Of a stretch of DNA of 13,280 nucleotides, positions 6,774 to 13,280 are shown piece after piece. The stretch lies in assembly GCA_913052275.1 (NCBI GenBank), contig CAJXDX010000037.1, positions 1 to 13,280 on the forward strand, in the 5' to 3' direction. The position numbers were made by a program, and so were the translations under genes. Source of the stretch: an uncultured Pseudomonadota bacterium. Its GTDB lineage: Bacteria > SAR324 > NAC60-12. The first letter of the stretch is position 1. Every line of letters starts with the position of its first letter. The notes under the pieces are model-generated. The model worked only from the letters and a program-made list of their open reading frames with translations, did no database searches and was not told the origin of the DNA.

Positions 6774-7622
6774 ATGTCACGACTTAAAAATATATATTTT
6801 CTTTTCTTTGTACTGCTGTATTTCATTGCAGGCTGCAACACGGGAAAAATATTATACGACTTTGGAGATGAAGTGGCTTCCTGGCAGCTTGACAATTATT
6901 TTGATCTGACCACTCAGCAGGAAGAATGGATTGAAGAGCGCATGAGGCTGCATCTTGAGTGGCATCGTAAGGAAGAATTACCCCGTTACAGGAACTTTTT
7001 GATTGAAGTGCAGAATAGGGCGGGAGACGGTCTGACAATGAGTGAACTGGATGAAGGCTACGCCAGGCTGGATCAGAAAAGGGTTCGCACACTGGAACGC
7101 TTGCTTCCTGACACTGCATCATTTCTTGCAGGTGTAAGTCCGGAGCAGATCAATACTCTTGAAAAAAAGATGATTGAAGAAAATCAAGAAATGGAGGAAG
7201 ACCTGGAATCACCGGAAAAGCTTTTCAGGAAGAGACGGGAAAGGTTCTGGGAGCAAATGGAAGACTGGTTCGGAGATTTCAGTAAAGATCAACAGGACAA
7301 GATAAATCGACTGCACACAGAATGGTTCTCAGGTTCATCCAATCCCCTGGCAGCCAGAATAGAACGTCGCCGTAAATCACAGCTGCAGTTTCTGGCGCAG
7401 CTGCGTTCTTCTCCTGACAAGGCAGAACTTGAAAACTGGCTGCGGCGGTCAGTAATTAACTGGGCAGGAGAGACTGATTCTGCGAAGCAGGCTAGAATAC
7501 TGCGTAATAAAAAAAGGATTTTACAGGTTGATAAACTTTTAACGCCTGAGCAGCGCATGCATGCGGTCAGAGAATTGGATGAATGGATTGAAATTCTTGA
7601 TAGAATAATTATGGATAACTAA
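6774..7622 (+). CDS. DUF6279-type lipoprotein
   Basis: A 282-residue lipoprotein whose function is unknown. Residues 1-20 are a short basic N-terminus and a hydrophobic core ending FIAGC, a lipobox with the lipidated cysteine at C21. No Asp follows at +2 (the residue is Asn), so sorting to the outer membrane is plausible. The mature part is rich in Glu, Arg and Trp and helical. Features that match DUF6279 as I recall it are WQLDNYFDLTTQQEEW, LHLEWHRKEELPRYRNFL and repeated SPEQ/TPEQ turns. It has no enzyme motif. The start chosen is ATG 6774, which gives a compact signal peptide; a TTG at 6762 would add four residues but lies inside the palindrome. The gene is divergent from the Fe-S oxidoreductase and 98 nt ahead of metK. 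Confidence 0.8.
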   Translation: MSRLKNIYFLFFVLLYFIAGCNTGKILYDFGDEVASWQLDNYFDLTTQQEEWIEERMRLHLEWHRKEELPRYRNFLIEVQNRAGDGLTMSELDEGYARLDQKRVRTLERLLPDTASFLAGVSPEQINTLEKKMIEENQEMEEDLESPEKLFRKRRERFWEQMEDWFGDFSKDQQDKINRLHTEWFSGSSNPLAARIERRRKSQLQFLAQLRSSPDKAELENWLRRSVINWAGETDSAKQARILRNKKRILQVDKLLTPEQRMHAVRELDEWIEILDRIIMDN

Positions 7623-7720
7623 TATGTACTACCGTGCAGATAGTCTAATCGAATCTTGAAATTAAGAAGATATTGAGGTCTAATGATACTCTTTAAAACC
7701 AACATCCTATCAAAAAAACT

Positions 7721-8884
7721 ATGAGCGAAATGTTATTCACTTCAGAAAGCGTTACGGAAGGCCACCCGGACAAAATGTCTGATCAAATATCAGATGCCAT
7801 ACTTGACGCATTACTTGAGCAGGACTCTTCAAGCAGAGTAGCCTGCGAAACACTGGTTACAACCGGCATGGTTGTTGTGGCAGGGGAAGTTACCTCAAAA
7901 GCCTTGGTTGACATGCAGAAAGTTGTACGAAATACCATAGAAGAAATCGGTTATATTGACTCCAACATGGGATTTGATTTCAACACCTGCGCTGTGTTGA
8001 TCAGCCTTGATAAGCAGTCGCCTAACATTGCTCAGGGAGTAAACGAAGGGGAAGGGGCGCACACCGAACAGGGTGCTGGAGACCAGGGATTAATGTTTGG
8101 TTATGCCTGCGAGGAGACTCCTGAATTAATGCCTCTACCTATTCAGCTGGCACACAGGCTTACCGAACGCCTTACCGAAGTACGCAAGAGCGGGACACTG
8201 GAATACCTTCGTCCGGATGGAAAATCTCAGGTAACAGTTCGCTATGTTGATGGTGAACCTAAATCCATTGAAGCTGTGGTCATCAGCACACAGCATTCGG
8301 AGGATGTAAGCCAGGAGAAGCTGCATGAAGACATTATCAGCAATGTTATCAATGAGGTTATTCCCTCCAAATACTTGAATGGTTCTCCAAAATTTCATAT
8401 CAATCCAACCGGGCTTTTTGTGATCGGCGGTCCGCAGGGAGATTGCGGACTGACAGGTCGAAAAATAATTGTTGATACTTACGGCGGTATGGGAAGACAT
8501 GGCGGTGGAGCATTTTCCGGTAAAGATCCATCAAAGGTTGACCGATCTGCCGCGTATGCAGCACGTCACGTGGCAAAAAATGTGGTTGCGGCAGGATTGG
8601 CATCACGCTGTGAGGTACAGCTGGCTTATGCCATTGGAGTAGCGGAACCAGTCTCTGTCTCTGTGGATACCTTCGGCACAGGCAAAATTGAAGAAGCAAA
8701 AATCATAAATTTGATTCGCGATAATTTTGAACTTAAGCCTGCAGGGCTGATCAACTATCTCAAACTGCTGCGGCCAATCTACCGTAAAACATCTGCGTAT
8801 GGACACTTCGGAAGGGAGGTTCCGGAATTTACCTGGGAAGCAACTGACAAGGCTGATCAGCTCAGAACACAGGCAGGATTGTAA
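7721..8884 (+). CDS. metK: S-adenosylmethionine synthase (methionine adenosyltransferase)
   Basis: MetK makes S-adenosylmethionine from methionine and ATP in the cytosol, normally as a tetramer. At 387 residues it has standard bacterial length. Landmarks are SESVTEGHPDK at residues 8-18 (H15 and D17 bind ATP and magnesium), the signature GAGDQGLMFGYA at 118-129, and the phosphate loop GGGAFSGKDPSKVDRS from 261, all intact. ATG 7721 is chosen because the protein then begins 7 residues before SESVTEGHPDK as in the family; there is no clear Shine-Dalgarno. The 98-nt gap upstream shows no SAM riboswitch and no good promoter; the best is TTGAAA (7656) with TAATGA (7681) at 19 bp. The HPr gene follows after 3 nt, and metK appears to head the run through the CDF transporter. 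Confidence 0.98.
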   Translation: MSEMLFTSESVTEGHPDKMSDQISDAILDALLEQDSSSRVACETLVTTGMVVVAGEVTSKALVDMQKVVRNTIEEIGYIDSNMGFDFNTCAVLISLDKQSPNIAQGVNEGEGAHTEQGAGDQGLMFGYACEETPELMPLPIQLAHRLTERLTEVRKSGTLEYLRPDGKSQVTVRYVDGEPKSIEAVVISTQHSEDVSQEKLHEDIISNVINEVIPSKYLNGSPKFHINPTGLFVIGGPQGDCGLTGRKIIVDTYGGMGRHGGGAFSGKDPSKVDRSAAYAARHVAKNVVAAGLASRCEVQLAYAIGVAEPVSVSVDTFGTGKIEEAKIINLIRDNFELKPAGLINYLKLLRPIYRKTSAYGHFGREVPEFTWEATDKADQLRTQAGL

Positions 8885-8887
8885 AAA

Positions 8888-9157
8888 ATGCTTAGTCAGG
8901 AGATTACGATCGTCAATCGTCTGGGGCTGCATGCTAGAGCCGCGGCACAGCTTGTGCGCATGGCAAATGAATATCCTTGTGATATTCACCTTGATAAAGA
9001 CGGTCAAGTCTCCAATGCCAAATCCGTGATGGAGGTTCTGATGCTTGGTGCGACAGCTGGAACTTCCATAAAAGTTAGTGCTGACGGTGAAAAAGAGGAC
9101 GAAGCCCTCAAGGCAATTGTAGCCCTTTTTGACGCTCGTTTTCACGAATTGGAATGA
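8888..9157 (+). CDS. ptsH: HPr family phosphocarrier protein
   Basis: An 89-residue HPr protein. In the phosphotransferase system HPr takes phosphate from PEP via enzyme I on a histidine and hands it to sugar-specific EIIA or, in many proteobacteria, to regulatory EIIA-Ntr. H15 sits in the active-site motif NRLGLHARAAA. S46 lies in NAKSVMEVLML, the position phosphorylated by HPr kinase where that enzyme exists. An AGGA within the end of metK (8875-8878) provides a ribosome site, and the ATG lies 3 nt after the metK stop. Its stop overlaps the aroE start by 4 nt (ATGA). No enzyme I, EII or HPr kinase gene is in the window, so its partners are unknown. The symbol is by homology; a regulatory NPr-type role is possible. 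Confidence 0.95.
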   Translation: MLSQEITIVNRLGLHARAAAQLVRMANEYPCDIHLDKDGQVSNAKSVMEVLMLGATAGTSIKVSADGEKEDEALKAIVALFDARFHELE

Positions 9158-9999
9158 CGGAATCAATAAGCGGATCAACTGAAATTTACGGATTAATCGG
9201 CGATCCGGTGGAACATTCATTTTCCCCACCCATGATGAATGCCGCTTTTTCTTCTATGAATTTGGATGCTCGTTATCTGGCTTTTCAGGTGAAAGCAGAA
9301 GAGGTTTCTGAAGCGATTGCAGGAATCCGGGCCTTGAATGTTGCAGGAGTAAATGTCACCGTTCCGCATAAAAGCTCAGTCATACCCTACCTGGATGAAG
9401 TAACTCCACTCGCCAAAAAAATCGGAGCTGTCAACACAATCAGCAATGTTAAGGGACATCTGACAGGTACAAATACGGATTTTTCCGGATTTATACGTTC
9501 ACTGAAAACATTAAATTTTTCTCCAAAAAACAAAACAATTGCCCTTCTTGGCTCAGGTGGTTCTGCACGGGCATTGCTGGCGGGTCTTGCAGATGCAGGT
9601 GCGTTACGTGTAATCGTACATAATAGAACTGCTGAACGTGCTGAAAAATTAGTGACAGAATTCTCACAATATTTTCCACAGACAAAACTCGAAGCAGTGT
9701 CATTGCAGACCATACACGAAACACCTCTGGATTTGCTGGTGAATACCACCACTGTTGGCATGTTTTCATCTGACCTCCCGGTTGACTTAACTGAAAGCCG
9801 GAAAATAAATCTTCTGGCAGATATAATTTACAGTCCCAGACAAACTTCTCTTCTGAAGCAGGCTGAGGAACTGGGAATTACTGCTGTCAATGGAATCGGT
9901 ATGCTGCTTTACCAGGGTTGTGACGCATTCACTTTCTGGACCGGGAAACAGGCTCCTGAAGAAGTGATGCGGAATCAGCTGCTAAGTTTAATTGAGTGA
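9154..9999 (+). CDS. aroE: Shikimate dehydrogenase
   Basis: AroE reduces 3-dehydroshikimate to shikimate with NADPH in aromatic amino acid synthesis. At 281 residues it fits the family. Shikimate-binding serines are in VEHSFSP (S22, S24). The catalytic lysine is K73 in NVTVPHK and the catalytic aspartate D109 in GTNTDFSG. The NADP Rossmann loop is GSGGSARA at 133-140, followed by NRTAERA, where Asn-Arg-Thr favours NADP over NAD. NGIGMLLYQG near the C-terminus is also typical. The ATG overlaps the HPr stop by 4 nt, which suggests coupled translation. Every expected key residue is present. The xseA start is 17 nt downstream. Confidence 0.96.
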   Translation: MTESISGSTEIYGLIGDPVEHSFSPPMMNAAFSSMNLDARYLAFQVKAEEVSEAIAGIRALNVAGVNVTVPHKSSVIPYLDEVTPLAKKIGAVNTISNVKGHLTGTNTDFSGFIRSLKTLNFSPKNKTIALLGSGGSARALLAGLADAGALRVIVHNRTAERAEKLVTEFSQYFPQTKLEAVSLQTIHETPLDLLVNTTTVGMFSSDLPVDLTESRKINLLADIIYSPRQTSLLKQAEELGITAVNGIGMLLYQGCDAFTFWTGKQAPEEVMRNQLLSLIE

Positions 10000-10016
10000 T
10001 TTGAACGCTTGTTTCC

Positions 10017-11459
10017 ATGCAGATCCCATTTGAATTTGATCCCCCCAAAAAAGATGAAGACTCCTCTTTAAAATCTAAAGAATCCGATCTTCCTGATTCA
10101 GAAGATACCATTTCTTTGCAGGCAAAGAAACCGCTCACAGTCACTCAGCTGACTAGACAGATTACCCTGTTGTTGGAGGGTGAGTTTCGTTCACTGGCAG
10201 TTGAGGGAGAACTTTCAAACGTCAAAAAGGCTGCTTCAGGACATTGGTATTTCAGTCTGAAGGATGACCAGTCACAGATACGCTGCGCAATGTTTCGAAA
10301 TATTGCAGATAACCTGCGCTTTGATCCTGAAGATGGTTTGGAAGTCGTGGTTCGGGGACACCTGACTGTTTATCAGCAGCGAGGTGACTATCAAATCAAG
10401 GTTTCTTATATGGAGCCCAAAGGTTTGGGAGCTCTCCAACTGGCATACGAACAGCTGAAATCAAGACTTGAAGCAGAAGGTTTGTTTGATCAGCAGTACA
10501 AGCGGGCACTTCCATTTTTGCCTCGTAGAATTGGTATTGTTACATCACCTAAGGGTGCGGTGATTCATGATATGCTGACAGTACTGGAGCGTCGCTTTCC
10601 CGGGATTCCTGTTTTGCTGTTTCCTTCCCAGGTGCAGGGAAATTCTGCGCCAAAGATGCTGGTGGAAGGAATCCGGCATTTAAACACTCTTCGTGATTCA
10701 CAACAGATTGACGTTTTGATTGTGGGCAGAGGGGGCGGTTCAATTGAAGATTTATGGGCTTTCAATGATGAACAGCTGGCAAGAGCTATTTTTTCATCAG
10801 AGATTCCTGTTATCTCCGCGGTGGGGCACGAAACTGATTTTACTATCGCTGATTTTGTCAGTGATGTACGGGCGCCAACACCATCAGCAGCGATGGAAAT
10901 AGCTGTTCCCAATAAAATGGATTTGAAGCACACTTTGAGTCAAAAAGAGGAGCAGCTTCATCACATCATACTTAATCAGCTGGAACGGCTGAATGAATAT
11001 GTTGAAGCAATGCGCCAGAGACTGGCTTCACCTGCCGCCGTTGTTCAGCAGTATGTCCAGCAGGTGGATGACCTGGATTCACTGCTTCGTGAAAGAACCA
11101 GGAATCTGATGGAAAATTTTCACAGTCGCATTACCAGCGTTTCTGAAAAACTTTTGCTGCTCAATCCGGGACGTGAACTGGCTGCACAAAAACACGGAGT
11201 TGAGCTACTGCACGGCCGTTTAACGCGCTCCATCAGGCATTTACAAGAAAAGCTGGAAGATTCAGTAAAGCTGCAGACTGATTTACTTGACAGCCTAAGC
11301 CCGCTTTCAGTGCTTCATCGGGGCTACAGTGTTGCGATGGATAAATCTGGTAATTTACTGCGTTCAGTCAAGGATGTACAGACTGGAGAAGAATTGCAGG
11401 TGCGCCTTGAAGATGGTACGCTTCAAACAAAAGTTACATCAGTCAAACCTCAACAATAA
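10017..11459 (+). CDS. xseA: Exodeoxyribonuclease VII large subunit
   Basis: XseA is the catalytic subunit of exonuclease VII, which with several small XseB subunits degrades single-stranded DNA in repair. Residues 40-135 form the N-terminal OB fold (LTVTQLTRQI, GHWYFSLKD). The catalytic core shows TSPKGA at 176-181, GRGGGSIEDLWAFN at 237-250 and GHETDFTIADFVSDVRAPTP at 270-289. A long coiled-coil helical region follows, about 300-430. At 480 residues it is somewhat longer than usual, mainly through an acidic, Lys-rich N-terminal tail of about 38 residues. ATG 10017 has no good Shine-Dalgarno; an in-frame TTG at 10116 could be the true start and would remove 33 of those residues. No xseB is seen in the window. 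Confidence 0.96.
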   Translation: MQIPFEFDPPKKDEDSSLKSKESDLPDSEDTISLQAKKPLTVTQLTRQITLLLEGEFRSLAVEGELSNVKKAASGHWYFSLKDDQSQIRCAMFRNIADNLRFDPEDGLEVVVRGHLTVYQQRGDYQIKVSYMEPKGLGALQLAYEQLKSRLEAEGLFDQQYKRALPFLPRRIGIVTSPKGAVIHDMLTVLERRFPGIPVLLFPSQVQGNSAPKMLVEGIRHLNTLRDSQQIDVLIVGRGGGSIEDLWAFNDEQLARAIFSSEIPVISAVGHETDFTIADFVSDVRAPTPSAAMEIAVPNKMDLKHTLSQKEEQLHHIILNQLERLNEYVEAMRQRLASPAAVVQQYVQQVDDLDSLLRERTRNLMENFHSRITSVSEKLLLLNPGRELAAQKHGVELLHGRLTRSIRHLQEKLEDSVKLQTDLLDSLSPLSVLHRGYSVAMDKSGNLLRSVKDVQTGEELQVRLEDGTLQTKVTSVKPQQ

Positions 11460-11475
11460 ACAGGAGTTTCAATAA

Positions 11476-12249
11476 ATGGAAATAGTTACCATTCCCTGCC
11501 TGCAGGACAATTTTGCTTATTTGCTGATATGCCCAAAAACAGGAGAAGCAGGTGTAGTAGACCCCTCTGAAGCTGATCCTGTTAGAAAAGAAATAAAACG
11601 CCAGAATGTTAAATTGACAGCCATTCTGAATACACATCACCATTGGGATCATGTGGGAGGGAATAAGGAATTGAAGGCTGATTATTCGGAATTGAAAATA
11701 TACGGTCACGCTTCCGACAGGGGGAGAATTCCAGAGCAGACTGAGTTCCTGGAAGATGGAGACCAGGTGCTATTTGGAGAACAGTCCGGATCATTTTTAC
11801 ACAACCCCGGACATACCTCAGGTGCCATTACTTATTTGTTCGGAAAAACCGCTTTTACAGGAGACACTCTGTTCGCAGCAGGCTGCGGACGGCTTTTTGA
11901 AGGGACGCCGGAACAAATGCATGATTCACTTAACAACCGCATTGGTCAGCTTCCGGACCAGACAGAGCTGTATTTCGGACATGAATATACTGAAAACAAT
12001 CTTCGTTTTGCTTTAAGTGTTGAGTCCGGCAACACGGAAATAAATAAGAAGCTGGCTGATGTCAAGGTTCTTCGTTCTTCCGGAAAATTTTCCACTCCTA
12101 CAACAATTGCCGAGGAAAAACAGACAAATCCTTTTTTGCGATGCACCTCGGTTGAAATTAAGGACACTGTTAAATCCAGGGATCCAGACAATGATCTCAC
12201 CGAAAAGGAAGTATTTCGGATGTTACGTGAACTGAAAGATGTTTTTTAA
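11476..12249 (+). CDS. gloB: Hydroxyacylglutathione hydrolase (glyoxalase II)
   Basis: GloB hydrolyses S-lactoylglutathione to lactate and glutathione, the second step of methylglyoxal detoxification. This 257-residue protein has the metallo-beta-lactamase fold. Its binuclear metal site is intact: THHHWDH (H54, H56, D58, H59), H113 in HNPGHTSG, the bridging D130 in TGDTLF, and H169 in FGHEYTENN. The C-terminal segment TPTTIAEEKQTNPFLRC is the usual glutathione-contact region, which separates glyoxalase II from other beta-lactamase-fold hydrolases. A good AGGAG (11462-11466) precedes the ATG. No glyoxalase I gene is in view. The CDF transporter gene follows after 3 nt. Confidence 0.94.
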   Translation: MEIVTIPCLQDNFAYLLICPKTGEAGVVDPSEADPVRKEIKRQNVKLTAILNTHHHWDHVGGNKELKADYSELKIYGHASDRGRIPEQTEFLEDGDQVLFGEQSGSFLHNPGHTSGAITYLFGKTAFTGDTLFAAGCGRLFEGTPEQMHDSLNNRIGQLPDQTELYFGHEYTENNLRFALSVESGNTEINKKLADVKVLRSSGKFSTPTTIAEEKQTNPFLRCTSVEIKDTVKSRDPDNDLTEKEVFRMLRELKDVF

Positions 12250-12252
12250 CTA

Positions 12253-13280
12253 ATGCACAAACTTGATCTCACGGAAAAACATGCCTTGAGTGTTACCTGG
12301 CTGGGATTGATAGCCAATCTTTTGCTGGCAATCGCCAAGGGTTTCGTTGGTACCATCGCTCATTCATCTGCCTTAATTGCTGATGCAGGTCATTCTGTTT
12401 CTGACTTGCTTTCAGATCTGGTCACGCTGTGGGCGGTGCGCATGGCCGGAATCCCAAAAGATGAAAATCATCCTTACGGACATGGGAAATTTGAAACAGT
12501 CGGCTCCTTCGTTGTGGCGCTTATGCTGCTTTTTACCGGGATTGGTGTGGCATGGCATGTTCTGAATAAAATGGACTCGCCGGAGGTGCCTGGAACGGCG
12601 GCGCTTTGGATGGCCGCAGTCGCCATTGCTGTCAAGGAAGCACTGTTTCATCTCACGCGAATGGTCAGCAGACGCAGCGGAAGTCGGGTATTACTGGCAA
12701 ACGCATGGCATCATCGATCAGATGCTATTTCTTCAGTGGCCGCACTTGTGGGTATAGCAGGTGCGCAATGGGGAATTCCCATGATGGATCCAATAGCCGG
12801 AGTGCTGGTGGCAGGCCTTATTGTAAAAGCAGGAATTGATATTGGTTACGGAAGTCTGCGGGAACTTACAGATGAAACACCGGAAGAAGAAGTCATAAGT
12901 GAACTGAATAAAATCCTGGCTGATGTTGAAGGGGTTGACCATTATCATGAAATGCGCGCACGCAGGATGGGGCCTCACTTGCTGGTTGATCTGCATATTG
13001 AAGTGGACAGCATGATGAGTATTTCTGCCGCACATCAGGTGGCTGAAAGGGTTCGATTACGCATCCTTGAGAAGATTCCTGCTGTCAATGAGGTACTGGT
13101 GCATGTGGACGCCGAGGATGATTTTGTGGAGGAAGAAGGAGGTGATGCTTCCAGGGATATTGTTCTGATGCGTCCGCAAAGCGAAATAGAGGCTGATGTC
13201 AAAAAAGTTCTCAATGAAATTCCTGAGATTATTGGCATAACTCATATTTACTGCCACTATCTGAATCAGCAGCTGAGTGT
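12253..13280 (+). CDS. Cation diffusion facilitator (CDF) metal efflux transporter, 3' end outside window
   Basis: A proton-coupled divalent-metal exporter of the inner membrane. The frame is open from ATG 12253 to the window end, 342 residues, with no stop reached. About six membrane helices lie in residues 12-200. The transport-site pairs are H47-xxx-D51 (DAGHSVSD, helix 2) and H153-xxx-D157 (WHHRSDA, helix 5); the His/Asp pair in helix 2 is the form usual in zinc-selective members, whereas FieF has Asp/Asp. HPYGHGK (73-79) is the typical loop. A cytoplasmic ferredoxin-like domain spans about 205-288. After an acidic linker, a second similar segment begins near 307 (EIEADVKKVLNEIPEIIGITH) and continues off the end. 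The start is 3 nt after the gloB stop, without a Shine-Dalgarno. Substrate metal is inferred only. Confidence 0.9.
   Translation, partial: MHKLDLTEKHALSVTWLGLIANLLLAIAKGFVGTIAHSSALIADAGHSVSDLLSDLVTLWAVRMAGIPKDENHPYGHGKFETVGSFVVALMLLFTGIGVAWHVLNKMDSPEVPGTAALWMAAVAIAVKEALFHLTRMVSRRSGSRVLLANAWHHRSDAISSVAALVGIAGAQWGIPMMDPIAGVLVAGLIVKAGIDIGYGSLRELTDETPEEEVISELNKILADVEGVDHYHEMRARRMGPHLLVDLHIEVDSMMSISAAHQVAERVRLRILEKIPAVNEVLVHVDAEDDFVEEEGGDASRDIVLMRPQSEIEADVKKVLNEIPEIIGITHIYCHYLNQQLS

Noticed and set aside
7623..7720. A possible SAM riboswitch or MetJ operator upstream of metK.
   Set aside because: No SAM-I, SAM-II or SAM-IV core motifs and no AGACGTCT-like met boxes are visible. The repeated 7-mer GTCTAAT (7643 and 7678) is short enough to be chance.
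8603..9229. A 208-codon open frame on the minus strand across the end of metK, the HPr gene and the start of aroE.
   Set aside because: It is antisense to three strongly supported genes, has no recognisable domain and reads as low-complexity shadow sequence.

Overview
The window reads as ordinary chromosomal DNA from a Gram-negative, proteobacteria-like bacterium of moderate-to-low GC (by eye, low to mid 40s percent). The signs are a DUF6279-type lipoprotein, a YjgN/DUF898 membrane protein paired with an M48 peptidase, glutathione-dependent GloB, and an ETF:quinone-oxidoreductase-like Fe-S protein of the kind seen in Desulfobacterota, SAR324-like and fatty-acid-oxidising lineages. I cannot name the genus. 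A deltaproteobacterial or SAR324-like origin is only a guess from this mix. I see no phage, insertion sequence, CRISPR array, tRNA or rRNA.

Layout, left to right. (1) The 3' part of folE (GTP cyclohydrolase I) faces a convergent, divergent-sequence HisG-like protein on the minus strand. (2) A 436-bp intergenic region, rich in inverted repeats and holding one good sigma70-like promoter, separates the HisG-like gene from a two-gene operon of a DUF898 multi-repeat membrane protein and a membrane-anchored M48 metallopeptidase. (3) A large minus-strand gene converges on that operon. It encodes a fusion of a NarI-like membrane domain, two 4Fe-4S clusters and two CCG domains, resembling the EMO/FadF type of ETF:quinone oxidoreductase. 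(4) A 350-bp divergent intergenic region with two further dyads leads into a DUF6279-type lipoprotein. (5) A tight plus-strand gene run follows: metK, HPr, aroE, xseA, gloB and a CDF metal-efflux transporter that runs off the right end. Its spacings are 3 nt, a 4-nt overlap, 17 nt, 16 nt and 3 nt.

How the genes fit together: most are housekeeping genes (folate/pterin, SAM, shikimate, DNA repair, methylglyoxal detoxification, metal efflux, electron transfer from flavoproteins to quinone). The genes in the metK-to-CDF run share no pathway, so co-transcription there is probably layout rather than function. The least explained items are the 394-residue HisG-like protein with an altered PRPP-loop signature and a C-terminal extension of unknown kind, the DUF898-M48 pair, and the dyads in the two divergent intergenic regions. 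I did not find a clear new biological system.
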